A stretch of DNA of 50,398 bases from Peptoniphilaceae bacterium (GTDB lineage Bacteria; Bacillota; Clostridia; Tissierellales; Peptoniphilaceae): the NCBI GenBank assembly GCA_022769085.1, contig JALEKO010000002.1, positions 1-50,398 of the forward strand. Direction: 5' to 3'. The notes beneath the pieces were generated by a model, which saw only the letters and a program-made list of their open reading frames with translations, had not been told where the DNA came from and searched no databases. Below are positions 35,934-44,873 of the stretch, piece after piece. A program made the position numbers and the translations under genes. Every line of letters starts with the position of its first letter. Position 1 is the stretch's first letter.

Positions 35934-36037
35934 TCTTCTTTCATCCAGACTATTACTGTCGGTATTGGAATCTCACCAATTCAGCTTTCGCTCGCGGACT
36001 TTACCGCCGGTGGGGAATTACGCCCCGCCCTGAAGAT
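35934..36037 (-). promoter_or_regulatory. FMN riboswitch (RFN element)
   Basis: Read on the minus strand, the conserved RFN sequence is plain: TCTTCAGGGCGGGGCG at the 5' side, then TTCCCCACCGGCGGTAA, GTCCGCGAGCG, TGGTGAGATTCCAATACCGACAG and AGTCTGGATGAAAGAAG at the 3' side. The halves of helix P1 pair around the aptamer. It lies between the operon promoter and a terminator before ribD, so FMN should shut off ribD-ribE-ribBA-ribH-HAD. Confidence 0.97.
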
Positions 36038-36062
36038 TAAAAATTTATTAACTTATATTATA

Positions 36063-36091
36063 ATAATAACAATTAAAAAAATATTTGTCAA
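36063..36091 (-). promoter_or_regulatory. Riboflavin operon promoter
   Basis: Consensus TTGACA (36086-36091) and TATTAT (36063-36068) on the minus strand are 17 bases apart, about 25 bases upstream of the FMN aptamer. Confidence 0.7.
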
Positions 36092-36132
36092 CGTTTTTTT
36101 AGAAAAATAAAATAATATATGATTTTACAAAA

Positions 36133-36885
36133 TCATTCTTTTCCAATGTTAAAATATGTAAATGCAATAACAAGACCACCTATAATATTCCCAATTGTAA
36201 CAGGAATTAAGTTATGTAAAATATTTGAAATTGTAATTGTCGAGTCAAAAATTTTTGCAAGAATTAAGCATGTCATATTTGCAATACTATGTTCAAATCC
36301 TAATGCAACAAAAGGAAAAATACACCAAAATATCATAATTAATTTTGCAACATCAGATATATTTCTATTACACATTAAAACCGCAAGGCATACTAAAATA
36401 TTACACAATATTCCTTTGAATATTAAAGTTAAAATATCCTGTGAAATTTTACCATTTGCCATTGTAACTATTGTATCTTTAAGTTCATTTGATACATTCG
36501 TCATAGAAAATAAAAATGAAATAATAAAAGCTCCAAGTAAATTACCTAAATAAGATAAAAAAAGAATTTTAAAACATAATCTAAAATCTATTTTTTTATT
36601 TAATTTTCCCATACCTATTATTAAAATATTTCCTGTGAAAAGTTCACCACCTGCAAATATTACATAAGAAAGAGCTAGTGGAAATACAAAACCATTTACA
36701 AATTTTACAATAGGAAAAGATATATCTTTAAAAATCAAATTTGATAAAGACATAATTAATATTCCCATTCCAATAAAAAAACCTGCTAGCATAGAAGAAT
36801 TTAAATATTTAAAAATTGATTTTTCAAATAAATTTTTCTTTGTAAGACATGATACTGTGAGTTTTTCAATAATTTCTTTATACAT
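36133..36885 (-). CDS. Formate/nitrite/hydrosulfide transporter (FNT family)
   Basis: A 250-aa pentameric membrane channel for small monovalent anions (formate, nitrite or hydrosulfide). Six membrane spans are expected. Signatures are AGGELFTGN near 78-86 (the FNT discontinuous-helix motif), GILCNILVCLAVLMCN near 159-174, and GFEHSIANM near 201-209 with the central gating His. Substrate cannot be read from the sequence. It is monocistronic with a GGGGG ribosome site. A 6-bp inverted repeat TGTAAT-N9-ATTACA lies upstream. Confidence 0.88.
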   Translation of the reverse strand: MYKEIIEKLTVSCLTKKNLFEKSIFKYLNSSMLAGFFIGMGILIMSLSNLIFKDISFPIVKFVNGFVFPLALSYVIFAGGELFTGNILIIGMGKLNKKIDFRLCFKILFLSYLGNLLGAFIISFLFSMTNVSNELKDTIVTMANGKISQDILTLIFKGILCNILVCLAVLMCNRNISDVAKLIMIFWCIFPFVALGFEHSIANMTCLILAKIFDSTITISNILHNLIPVTIGNIIGGLVIAFTYFNIGKE

Positions 36886-36940
36886 ATAGCCCCCTCTAAT
36901 ACTTTATTAATTTATGCATAAGATAATAAATTTTTTAATA

Positions 36941-36961
36941 TGTAATTATTTTACTATTACA
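36941..36961 (-). promoter_or_regulatory. Inverted repeat upstream of the FNT gene
   Basis: TGTAAT-N9-ATTACA, perfect 6-base arms, about 55 bases upstream of the start codon in an otherwise featureless A/T-rich gap. It could be an operator. It differs in half-site and spacing from the GTAAC-N4-GTTAC site of hcp. Low complexity makes chance possible. Confidence 0.25.
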
Positions 36962-37031
36962 AATTCATTATTTTAAAATAAAATTTTTAATTACAAAAAA
37001 ATATGAACAAAATCTAAAAATTAATTAAATT

Positions 37032-37083
37032 AAATAAGCTCTTAAAGTTATTCATAGTAAATAAAACTTTAAAGAGCTTATTT
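37032..37083 (-). terminator. Terminator after rpsU
   Basis: AAATAAGCTCTT (37032-37043) and AAGAGCTTATTT (37072-37083), extended inward by a mostly paired AAAGTT/AACTTT segment, form a long stem about 20 bases behind the rpsU stop. Confidence 0.8.
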
Positions 37084-37102
37084 AAAATTTAATCAGTTCT
37101 GA

Positions 37103-37282
37103 TTATTTTTTTCTGTTTTTTCTTTTTGCTGCGTCAGATTTTTTCTTTCTTTTTACGCTTGGCTTTTCATAGTGTTCTCTTTTTCTGTATTCTGTAAGAA
37201 CACCGGATCTTGCACATTGTCTTTTAAATCTTTTGATAGCATTATCTATAGATTCATTCTCTCCGACTCTGATCTCTGTCAT
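37103..37282 (-). CDS. rpsU: 30S ribosomal protein S21
   Basis: Small basic ribosomal protein, 59 aa: [25 protein letters not shown], and a Lys/Arg-rich tail. I chose the ATG at 37282, which follows a strong GGGGGGAG ribosome site by about 4 bases; the frame extends upstream into the HIT gene but that part is not S21-like. Cotranscribed behind the HIT gene and followed by a terminator. Confidence 0.96.
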   Translation of the reverse strand: MTEIRVGENESIDNAIKRFKRQCARSGVLTEYRKREHYEKPSVKRKKKSDAAKRKNRKK

Positions 37283-37316
37283 TTTCTCCCCCCCTCTCTT
37301 ATGAAACAAAAGAACA

Positions 37317-37658
37317 TCAACCTGCTGGCCGTGAAAACTTTCTTGAAGCCATAACATGAAAATGAAGATGTTTTACACTTTGTTGTGCATCTTCACCAGT
37401 ATTAACTACAACTCTATATCCATTGTCGCTAACACCAAGATCTGTGGTTATTTTTTTTATCACTAAAAAAATATGCCCTACCAAATCTTTATCAATTTCT
37501 TCCAAGTCATCGATTGATTTTATATGTTTCTTTGGAATTACAAGAAAATGGACAGGTGCCTGCGGATTATTGTCGTTAAAAGCTATAACTTTTTCATCCT
37601 CATAAATTACATCGGATTGAATTTCTTTATTAGCTATCTTACAAAATATGCAGTCCAT
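37317..37658 (-). CDS. HIT family nucleotide-binding hydrolase
   Basis: A 113-aa histidine-triad protein (HinT type) that hydrolyses purine nucleoside phosphoramidates. An N-terminal zinc-type [12 protein letters not shown] is followed by [21 protein letters not shown], and the catalytic triad is HLHFHVMA near 98-105. Full length. It lies upstream of rpsU, a frequent Firmicutes pairing near mtaB and the dnaK operon. Confidence 0.95.
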   Translation of the reverse strand: MDCIFCKIANKEIQSDVIYEDEKVIAFNDNNPQAPVHFLVIPKKHIKSIDDLEEIDKDLVGHIFLVIKKITTDLGVSDNGYRVVVNTGEDAQQSVKHLHFHVMASRKFSRPAG

Positions 37659-37762
37659 AACTCACCCCCATCATATTATATGATAACATAATTTATTATT
37701 AATTCAAATTTTTTTTAAAATTTTTAAATCATTAAATGTAAAATCTACTTATTTTAAAAAAT

Positions 37763-39067
37763 TTATATTACTTTTCCTAAAAGATATCCATTCTTTGTAT
37801 CTAAAATCTTAACATCACAAATTTTATTTTTAAGATTTTTATCTGATTTTACATTAACTCTTATATAATTTGTAGAATAACCTGACTCAAAACCTTCTAT
37901 ATCAGATTTTTCTTCAAATAAAACCGATAATGTATTTCCAATTTGTTTTTTAAGGTAATTATTTGAAATTATATGTTCTATTTCAGATAATTTCTTTGAT
38001 CTTTTAGTTTTAGTAAGTCCATCTACTTGATTTGGAAAATTAAAAGCTCTTGTTCCTTCACGTTTAGAATATTTAAAAATATGAACTCTTGAAAATTTAA
38101 CTTGATTAATAAAATCTACTGTTTCTAAGAAATCATCATCATTTTCAGATGGAAATCCAACAATTATATCAGTTGTTATTGCGGCATTAGGCATGTATTT
38201 TCTTATCAGATCAACTTTCTCAAGATACATCTTTTTATCATATTTTCTATTCATCAATTTAAGAATTTTATCTGAACCTGATTGCAATGATAAATGAAAA
38301 TGGTCACAGACTTTTTCTAATTTTAAAATCCTCTTTAAAAAATCCTCTGTAATTGTTCTAGGTTCCATTGAAGAAAGCCTTATTCTTTTTACATTTTCTA
38401 TTTTAGATATTCCTTCAAGTACATCAATAAGTGATATATCTTCTTTTAAATCAATACCATAGCTTGCAACATGAATACCAGTTATAACAATTTCCTTATA
38501 TCCATTTTGCGAAAGTCTTTTTGCTTCATCTAAAATTTCTTGTAAATTTCTACTAGAAACAGGTCCTCTTGCATATGGAATTAAACAATAAGAGCAAAAC
38601 ATATTACAACCATCTTGAATTTTTATGTAAGCTCTTGTCATATCATTTTGAGATGAGATATTTAAATTTTCAATTTTTTCACCTGAATAAAAACTTTCCA
38701 CTTTATTTTGATTAAAATCTACATTATTTTTATAATATTCTTCACAAATTTCTACAACTTTCTCTTTGTTTCTAGATCCTAAAACTACATCTACACCTTC
38801 AATTTCCATAACTTCTTCAGGTTTTACCTGACTATAACAACCTATTACAGCAACAAAAGCTTTAGGGTTTTCTCTTTTAGCTTTTCTAATAGTCTGCCTT
38901 GATTTTCTATCACTCATATTGGTAACAGTACATGTATTTATAATATATATATCGGCATTCTTTTCTTTTTTTTCAAATCCTTTTTCTAAAAGCATTTCCT
39001 CAATTGCTTCTGATTCATACTGATTAACTTTACAACCAAGAGTTTCAATGTGAAATGATTTGCTCAT
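37763..39067 (-). CDS. mtaB: tRNA t6A37 methylthiotransferase MtaB
   Basis: Radical-SAM enzyme that converts t6A to ms2t6A at position 37. The N-terminal UPF0004 domain has IETLGCKVNQYESEAI, NTCTVTNMSDRKSRQ and VIGCYSQVKP with three cluster cysteines. The radical-SAM motif is CNMFCSYCLIPYARGP (C-x3-C-x2-C). LRLSSMEP and LSLQSGSDKIL follow, then a C-terminal TRAM domain. About 434 aa. The ATG at 39067 is chosen, one base after the dnaJ stop; an in-frame TTG nine bases earlier lies inside dnaJ. The prmA and rsmE genes often found between dnaJ and mtaB in relatives are absent. Confidence 0.95.
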   Translation of the reverse strand: MSKSFHIETLGCKVNQYESEAIEEMLLEKGFEKKEKNADIYIINTCTVTNMSDRKSRQTIRKAKRENPKAFVAVIGCYSQVKPEEVMEIEGVDVVLGSRNKEKVVEICEEYYKNNVDFNQNKVESFYSGEKIENLNISSQNDMTRAYIKIQDGCNMFCSYCLIPYARGPVSSRNLQEILDEAKRLSQNGYKEIVITGIHVASYGIDLKEDISLIDVLEGISKIENVKRIRLSSMEPRTITEDFLKRILKLEKVCDHFHLSLQSGSDKILKLMNRKYDKKMYLEKVDLIRKYMPNAAITTDIIVGFPSENDDDFLETVDFINQVKFSRVHIFKYSKREGTRAFNFPNQVDGLTKTKRSKKLSEIEHIISNNYLKKQIGNTLSVLFEEKSDIEGFESGYSTNYIRVNVKSDKNLKNKICDVKILDTKNGYLLGKVI

Positions 39068-39068
39068 A

Positions 39069-40196
39069 TTATTCAAATAAATCCTTTAATTTATCAAAAA
39101 AGCCACTCTTTTTATCGCTAACTTCATTACCTGAAAGTGTTGCAAACTTTTTAAGAGCTTCTTTTTGTTCTTTATTCAGTTTTGTAGGAGTAATCAATTT
39201 TACAGTAAAATATATATCTCCTACTTCGCCTGTCCTTGAACTTTTAATTCCTTCATTCTTTATTTTAAACGTGGTTCCTGTTTGTGTTCCTTCTGGAATA
39301 TCAAAATCTTTAGTTCCATTTAGAACTGGAACTTTAATTTTACCTCCTAAAGTTGCTGTTACAAATGTTAATGGTAATTCGTAATTTATATCAAGACCAT
39401 TTCTTTTAAAAATTTCGTGTTCTTCAACTTGAATTATTAAGTAAACATCTCCATTTTCTCCACCGTTTACTCCAGCATTACCTAAACCCGACATTTTTAT
39501 AACACTGTTATTTTCAACTCCTGAAGGAATATCTACATTTACTGTCTTACTCTTCATCACAAAACCTGTTCCATGACATGTATGACATTTTTCTTTAATA
39601 ATTTCTCCAGTTCCATGACACTTATCGCATGTTGTAGTTTGAGAAAAAGATCCAAATGGGGTATTTGAAGTTTGAGTAATTCTACCTGTTCCATGACATT
39701 TATCACAAACAACTTTTTCACTTCCTGGTTCTACTCCACTTCCATCGCAAGTTTTGCATTTTTCTTTTCTTCTAATTTGTATTTCTTTTGAAACTCCAAA
39801 TGCACTTTCTCTAAAGCTAAGTTTTATTACCTGCTGAATATCTTCACCTTTTCTTGGAGCATTTCTTCTATCGTATGAAGATTGTTGCCTTCTTCCTGTT
39901 CCAAAAATATCAAATATATCATCAAATCCGGAAAAAATATCTTCAAATCCAAAACCTTGACCTGATGAAGAGCCATTCTCAAAAGCAGCAGAACCATACC
40001 TGTCATACTTTGCCCTTTTTTCATCATTTGAAAGAATTTCATAAGCATTTGATATTTCAGAAAATTTTTCTTTTGCATTTTCATCATCAGGGTGCAAATC
40101 AGGATGATATTGTTTTGCAAGTCTTCTATATTGTTTTTTTATTTCAGCATTTGATGCATTTTTTGGAACATTTAAAACTTCATATGGATCTTTCAT
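39069..40196 (-). CDS. dnaJ: Chaperone DnaJ
   Basis: Hsp40 co-chaperone that stimulates DnaK ATPase. J-domain (1-70) with the HPD motif in QYHPDLHPDD; a Gly/Phe-rich linker; four zinc-binding CxxCxGxG repeats (CKTCDGSG, CDKCHGTG, CDKCHGTG, CHTCHGTG, about 145-215); and a C-terminal substrate domain. At 375 aa it is full-length type I. A hairpin separates it from dnaK, so its level may be lower. Confidence 0.97.
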   Translation of the reverse strand: MKDPYEVLNVPKNASNAEIKKQYRRLAKQYHPDLHPDDENAKEKFSEISNAYEILSNDEKRAKYDRYGSAAFENGSSSGQGFGFEDIFSGFDDIFDIFGTGRRQQSSYDRRNAPRKGEDIQQVIKLSFRESAFGVSKEIQIRRKEKCKTCDGSGVEPGSEKVVCDKCHGTGRITQTSNTPFGSFSQTTTCDKCHGTGEIIKEKCHTCHGTGFVMKSKTVNVDIPSGVENNSVIKMSGLGNAGVNGGENGDVYLIIQVEEHEIFKRNGLDINYELPLTFVTATLGGKIKVPVLNGTKDFDIPEGTQTGTTFKIKNEGIKSSRTGEVGDIYFTVKLITPTKLNKEQKEALKKFATLSGNEVSDKKSGFFDKLKDLFE

Positions 40197-40216
40197 TCTT
40201 CACCTCTTCATAAAAT

Positions 40217-40245
40217 TAGGCTAAACCCAAAAAGGATTTAGCCTA
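40217..40245 (-). terminator. Intercistronic hairpin between dnaK and dnaJ
   Basis: TAGGCTAAA (40217-40225) pairs with TTTAGCCTA (40237-40245), with a short loop, followed by ATTTTAT on the minus strand. Probably a partial terminator or processing site inside the heat-shock operon. Confidence 0.7.
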
Positions 40246-40260
40246 CAAAACTTTTCTAAA

Positions 40261-42081
40261 TTACTCTTGATCGTCATCAACAACTTCGTAATCAGCATCA
40301 ACAACGTCATCATCATTTTGTGAATTATTTTCTGATGATGTTTGACCACCTTGGTTTTTATACATATTTTCAGAAACTTTGTACATAGCATTTTGAAGAT
40401 CGTCAGATTTTTGCTTTATTAATTCTCCATCTCCACTTTCTAATACATCTTCAAGTGCTTTAATTTTGGATTCTATATCATCTTTCTGTGAGCCTTCAAT
40501 TTTTGATTCTTCAACGAGTTTTTTTGCTTGATATACTAAGCTTTCGCCATTATTTCTAGCTTCGATTGTTTCTTTTTTCTTCTTGTCTTCTTCTGCAAAT
40601 TTTTCTGCTTCTTTTACTTTTTTATCAATTTCATCCTCTGACAAATTAGTTGAAGAAGTAATTGTGATTTTTTGTTCTTTTCCAGAGCCTAAATCTTTTG
40701 CAGAAACATTTACGATACCATTCGCATCTATATCAAAAGTTACTTCAATTTGTGGTATTCCTCTTTTTGCAGGTGGAATTCCTGTTAACTGAAATCTTCC
40801 AAGTGTTGTATTGTCAGATGCCATTTCCCTTTCACCTTGAACTACATGTATATCTACCGATGTTTGTCCGTCAGCAGCAGTAGTAAATACTTGAGATTTC
40901 TTTGTAGGGATAGTTGTATTTCTTTCTATTAATTTAGTTGCAACTCCACCCAAAGTTTCAATACCTAAAGAAAGTGGTGTAACATCAAGCAAAAGAAGAT
41001 CTTTAACTTCTCCTGTCAAAACTCCTCCCTGAATTGCAGCACCAATTGCTACTGATTCATCTGGATTTATATCTTTCTGAGGTTCTTTTCCAATTATTTC
41101 TCTTACTAATTCTTGTACTGCAGGAATTCTTGATGAACCTCCAACTAATAGAACTTTATCAATATCACCTGTAGTTAATCCTCCATCTTTTAAGGCATCC
41201 ATTACAGGACCTCTTGTTTTTTCTACAAGATTTTTAGTTAATTCATCAAACTTTGCTCTTGTAACAGTCATATTTAAATGCACAGGTTGTCCATTAACCG
41301 CTGTAATAAATGGTAAATTAATATCTGTAGACTTTACAGAAGATAATTCTTTTTTAGCCTTTTCAGCAGCATCTTTAAGTCTCTGTTTTGATGTAAGATC
41401 TGCTCTTAAATCAACACCATTTTCTTTTTTAAACTCATCGGCTATATATTCTAACAAAGCATTATCGAAATCATCTCCGCCTAATTTATTGTTACCTCTT
41501 GTAGATACAACTTCAAATACTCCATCTCCAACTTCTAGTATTGACACATCAAATGTACCACCACCTAAATCATATACCATGATTTTAGAATTTCCATTTT
41601 CTTTATCCATTCCATATGCAAGAGCTGCTGCTGTAGGTTCATTAATAATTCTTTGAACATTTAATCCTGCAATTTTCCCAGCATCTTTTGTAGCTTGTCT
41701 CTGTGCATCCGTAAAATATGCAGGGACAGTAATTACGGCATCTGTAACTGTATCATTTAAATAGCTTTCAGCATCAGCTTTTAATTTTTGCAAAATCATT
41801 GCTGATATTTCTTCTGGAGTATATCTTTTTCCATCGATTTCTGCTGTTTTGTAATCACTTCCCATGTGTCTTTTTATTGAACTAATTGTTCTATCTGGAT
41901 TTGTTATTGCTTGTCTTTTTGCAACTTCACCAACTAATCTTTCTCCATCTTTTGAAAATGCAACAACAGATGGTGTTGTTCTGTTTCCTTCAGAATTTGG
42001 AATTATAACTGAATCAGTTCCTTCCATAACTGCTACTGCAGAGTTTGTAGTTCCTAAATCTATTCCTATTATTTTTGCCAT
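40261..42081 (-). CDS. dnaK: Chaperone DnaK
   Basis: Hsp70 chaperone. The ATPase domain starts [17 protein letters not shown] and has [30 protein letters not shown] and [13 protein letters not shown]. The substrate-binding domain starts [14 protein letters not shown]. The C-terminal lid ends with an acidic [10 protein letters not shown] tail. At 606 aa with no insertion it is the Gram-positive form. Third gene of hrcA-grpE-dnaK-dnaJ. Confidence 0.98.
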   Translation of the reverse strand: MAKIIGIDLGTTNSAVAVMEGTDSVIIPNSEGNRTTPSVVAFSKDGERLVGEVAKRQAITNPDRTISSIKRHMGSDYKTAEIDGKRYTPEEISAMILQKLKADAESYLNDTVTDAVITVPAYFTDAQRQATKDAGKIAGLNVQRIINEPTAAALAYGMDKENGNSKIMVYDLGGGTFDVSILEVGDGVFEVVSTRGNNKLGGDDFDNALLEYIADEFKKENGVDLRADLTSKQRLKDAAEKAKKELSSVKSTDINLPFITAVNGQPVHLNMTVTRAKFDELTKNLVEKTRGPVMDALKDGGLTTGDIDKVLLVGGSSRIPAVQELVREIIGKEPQKDINPDESVAIGAAIQGGVLTGEVKDLLLLDVTPLSLGIETLGGVATKLIERNTTIPTKKSQVFTTAADGQTSVDIHVVQGEREMASDNTTLGRFQLTGIPPAKRGIPQIEVTFDIDANGIVNVSAKDLGSGKEQKITITSSTNLSEDEIDKKVKEAEKFAEEDKKKKETIEARNNGESLVYQAKKLVEESKIEGSQKDDIESKIKALEDVLESGDGELIKQKSDDLQNAMYKVSENMYKNQGGQTSSENNSQNDDDVVDADYEVVDDDQE

Positions 42082-42092
42082 AATCTATCCTC

Positions 42093-42626
42093 CTAATTTG
42101 CCACTTTAACCATAGCAGGTCTAATAACTTTATTTCCTATCTTATATCCTTTTTGAAATGTTTCAGAAACAAAACCCGATTCAACTCCTTCACAATCTTC
42201 GGCTAATACAGCTTGATGTAATGTAGGGTCAAATTTCACATTATCAGATTCTATTTCTTCTAAGCCTTCATTACTTAATATTTTCCAAAACTCATCTCTT
42301 GTTAATTTTATTCCTTTTACAAAAGAATCATCTTTATCAACATTTTCCAATGCCCTGTCAAAACTGTCAAGTACAGGCAGCATCTTTTCTACAAGTCCTT
42401 CAATTGCATATTTTTTAAATTCAACTTTATTTTTTTCTTCTCTTTGTTTATAGTTTGAAAAATCAGCAAGTAATCTTTGATATTTATCTTTGTATTCATC
42501 AATCTGATTTTCATCTGAATTTGTTTTACTTTCTGATGAATCTTGTTCTGCTTCTTCTTCTACAATTTCAGCCTCAAATGTCTCTTCTTTATCATCATCT
42601 AAGAGTTTTTCTTTTTCTTTATCCAA
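42093..42626 (-). CDS. grpE: Nucleotide exchange factor GrpE
   Basis: Releases ADP from DnaK. A 177-aa protein with an acidic coiled N-terminus, a long helix (YKDKYQRLLADFSNYKQREE near 46-65) and the C-terminal beta domain (VKFDPTLHQAVLAEDCEG, QKGYKIGNKVIRPAMVKV). It starts with a TTG codon (42624-42626); no ATG is available before the conserved part. Between hrcA and dnaK with gaps of 17 and 11 bases. Confidence 0.95.
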   Translation of the reverse strand: MDKEKEKLLDDDKEETFEAEIVEEEAEQDSSESKTNSDENQIDEYKDKYQRLLADFSNYKQREEKNKVEFKKYAIEGLVEKMLPVLDSFDRALENVDKDDSFVKGIKLTRDEFWKILSNEGLEEIESDNVKFDPTLHQAVLAEDCEGVESGFVSETFQKGYKIGNKVIRPAMVKVAN

Positions 42627-42643
42627 CTTTTTCCAAACCTTTC

Positions 42644-43651
42644 TTATTTACTTATTAGCAATGAAATAAGCTTAACATCTGGTATAATTTCTGAATAATT
42701 TATTCTTGTAGGTCCTAGTATCCCTATTTTTCCATATATACCATCATACTTGTAACAAGCTGTTATTAAAGTATTTTCTTTAAGATCCTCTTTTTCATTT
42801 TCATCTCCAATTTTAATAACAAGTTCATTATTATCATCTGATGAAAATAAGGCTTCTATATTCTCTTTACTATCAAAAAGTCGTATAAAGTCCTTTGCTT
42901 TATCTGTTTCTGAAAATTCTTTATAGTAAAAAATATTTCCAAGACCTTCAACATACACTTCATCAATATTTTTTTCCTCGACTTTTTTAAAAAAATATTT
43001 TACCTGGTTTAAGAAAAACTCGTATTTTTTTAGATTAAGCTTCACTTCATCTATTTTTTTATTTATTTGTACTAAATTAAGACCAACTAAGCTATTTGTT
43101 AAAACTTCATTTAAATAATCAAGCTCCTTGCTTGTTAAATTTTGATCAAGCTTTATTTTATCATCTAAAACAAGACCATTATCATAAACTGATATCATAA
43201 CGAAAAATTTTGGCTTAACTTCTAAAATCTTCATACTAACTAGCTTTTTCACATCACTTTTATATGATGTAGACACTGCTGTACAATGAGTTATTGCAGA
43301 TAAAATTTTAGTCGCATTTTCAATTACATCTTCCCCATTTTCTATACTTTTTTCTAAGTTTTCCCTTATTAAAGAATAATCTTGAGTTATATTTGTACTA
43401 AAATCTCCATTTAAAATTTCATCTACATATTTTCGATATCCATTGTTCGAAGGCAGTCTTCCGCTAGATGAATGTGACTTTGTAAGAAAGCCCATTTTTT
43501 CTAATGAATTCATGTCATTTCTTATTGTTGCAGATGATATACCCATATCAAATTCTTCAAGTAATTTCTTTGATCCTACGGGTTCTCCTCTAAGGATGTA
43601 TGTGTCAATTATGGAATAAAGAATCTTCATTTTTCTTTTTTCCGTCGACAT
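42644..43651 (-). CDS. hrcA: Heat-inducible transcription repressor HrcA
   Basis: Represses class I heat-shock operons by binding CIRCE. An N-terminal winged helix (RKMKILYSIIDTYILRGEPV, SSATIRNDMNSLEKMGFL) and LTKSHSSSGRLPSNNGYRKYVD are followed by a GAF-like domain. At 335 aa it is typical. The CIRCE operator lies just upstream of its AGGTG ribosome site, giving autoregulation of the operon. Confidence 0.97.
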   Translation of the reverse strand: MSTEKRKMKILYSIIDTYILRGEPVGSKKLLEEFDMGISSATIRNDMNSLEKMGFLTKSHSSSGRLPSNNGYRKYVDEILNGDFSTNITQDYSLIRENLEKSIENGEDVIENATKILSAITHCTAVSTSYKSDVKKLVSMKILEVKPKFFVMISVYDNGLVLDDKIKLDQNLTSKELDYLNEVLTNSLVGLNLVQINKKIDEVKLNLKKYEFFLNQVKYFFKKVEEKNIDEVYVEGLGNIFYYKEFSETDKAKDFIRLFDSKENIEALFSSDDNNELVIKIGDENEKEDLKENTLITACYKYDGIYGKIGILGPTRINYSEIIPDVKLISLLISK

Positions 43652-43664
43652 CTTATCACCTCTC

Positions 43665-43691
43665 TTAGCACTCTATATTCTTGACTGCTAA
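43665..43691 (-). promoter_or_regulatory. CIRCE operator
   Basis: TTAGCACTC-N9-GACTGCTAA, one mismatch from the consensus TTAGCACTC-N9-GAGTGCTAA. It lies between the hrcA -10 box and the hrcA start codon. HrcA binding site controlling the heat-shock operon. Confidence 0.95.
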
Positions 43692-43695
43692 GAGT

Positions 43696-43723
43696 AGTAT
43701 ACTAAGCATTACTATTTTGTCAA
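43696..43723 (-). promoter_or_regulatory. hrcA operon promoter
   Basis: Consensus TTGACA (43718-43723) and TATACT (43696-43701), 16-base spacer, on the minus strand. The -35 box contains the hemW stop codon (43720-43722), so the heat-shock promoter starts in the end of the preceding gene. Confidence 0.8.
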
Positions 43724-44850
43724 GAAATAATATCAACAAAAAACATATTTGATAAATTAAATCCTTTTTTTGAAAATCTAAGTCTATCTTCATCATCTAC
43801 AAAAAACTTATAATTTTTATATTTTTCTATTACATCGTTAAATTTATCTCTAATATCAAAGTCAAATTTTTCCTTAAAACTTTTATATGATAGTCCCTCA
43901 ACTTTTCTAAGTTTTAAAATTATATATTCGTAAATACTTGTATTTTTATCTATAAATTCATTTGTTTCAATAGGTAATTTATTTTCTTCAATTAATTTGT
44001 GGTATTTATAAATACTAGCTGTATTTTGAAATCTCCTGTTTGAAATATAACTTGCACTATTTAGACCAAAACCTATGTATCCTTCTAAATTCCAATATTT
44101 TAAATTATGTTTAGATTCATAATTTTTTTTTGAAAAGTTTGAAATTTCATATCTTTTAATTCCAATTTTTTCAAGTTCTTTTATTACATAGTCAAATCTA
44201 TCTACTACTAAATCATCATCTGAAAGTTTTAACTTTCCTTTTTTTAGAAGAGTATTAAATCTTGTACCCTTTTCAATTATTAATGTATACCATGATACAT
44301 GGTTTGGATTTATTTTCTTTAAAATTTTAAGATCTTCATCTATTGTTTTCTTATTTTCTAAAGGCAAATTCAACATCATATCTATCGAAAAATTCTTAAA
44401 ACCAAAATTTTTTATAAGATCAATATCATTTAAAACTATTTCTTTATTATAATTTCTACCAATTGCTTTTAAAATTTTTTCATTAAAGCTTTCTACGCCT
44501 ATTGATATTCTATTTATTCCTATTTCTTTATATATTTTTAATTTATTTTTATCAATTGTGTTTGGATTCACCTCAATTGTAAATTCAATATCATCATCTA
44601 TTTTAAAAAATGAAAGCTGTTTATAAATTTGTTTAATATATACAGGATCAATATATGATGGTGTACCTCCACCAATATATATTGAATCTATTTCTAATGA
44701 CATTCTCTTTCTACACAGTTTTATTTCTTTAATCAAATCATTTACGTAGGTATCTATTCTATTTTCTAGATTTTCAAATGCACAAAAATCGCAGTAATAA
44801 CATTTTTTTTCACAAAATGGTATATGAATATAAGCGCCAACCTTTTCCAT
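43720..44850 (-). CDS. hemW: Heme chaperone HemW (radical SAM, formerly 'oxygen-independent coproporphyrinogen oxidase-like')
   Basis: Radical-SAM heme chaperone. Motif CEKKCYYCDFCAFEN near 14-28 (C-x3-C-x2-C-x-C), then IYIGGGTPSYI near 60, EVNPNTID, GINRISIGVESF and SWYTLIIEKGTRF. About 376 aa, standard length. I chose the ATG at 44850 (MEKVGAYIHIPF), matching family starts; an in-frame TTG 12 bases upstream has no ribosome site. It follows lepA, the usual Firmicutes order. Distinguished from true HemN by the CxxxCxxCxC pattern and lack of the HemN N-terminal region. Confidence 0.93.
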   Translation of the reverse strand: MEKVGAYIHIPFCEKKCYYCDFCAFENLENRIDTYVNDLIKEIKLCRKRMSLEIDSIYIGGGTPSYIDPVYIKQIYKQLSFFKIDDDIEFTIEVNPNTIDKNKLKIYKEIGINRISIGVESFNEKILKAIGRNYNKEIVLNDIDLIKNFGFKNFSIDMMLNLPLENKKTIDEDLKILKKINPNHVSWYTLIIEKGTRFNTLLKKGKLKLSDDDLVVDRFDYVIKELEKIGIKRYEISNFSKKNYESKHNLKYWNLEGYIGFGLNSASYISNRRFQNTASIYKYHKLIEENKLPIETNEFIDKNTSIYEYIILKLRKVEGLSYKSFKEKFDFDIRDKFNDVIEKYKNYKFFVDDEDRLRFSKKGFNLSNMFFVDIIS

Positions 44851-44873
44851 ACTATTCAGCAATCCGTAATAAT

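Noticed and set aside
36119..36553. Plus-strand 144-codon frame over the FNT gene
   Set aside because: It is antisense to a clear membrane channel gene; no ribosome site or family features.
37283..37357. Extended S21 start at 37357
   Set aside because: The extra 25 residues overlap the HIT gene and are not S21-like; a strong ribosome site precedes the ATG at 37282.
39854..40213. Plus-strand 119-codon frame over dnaJ
   Set aside because: It is the mirror of the well-conserved dnaJ gene and has no recognisable protein content.
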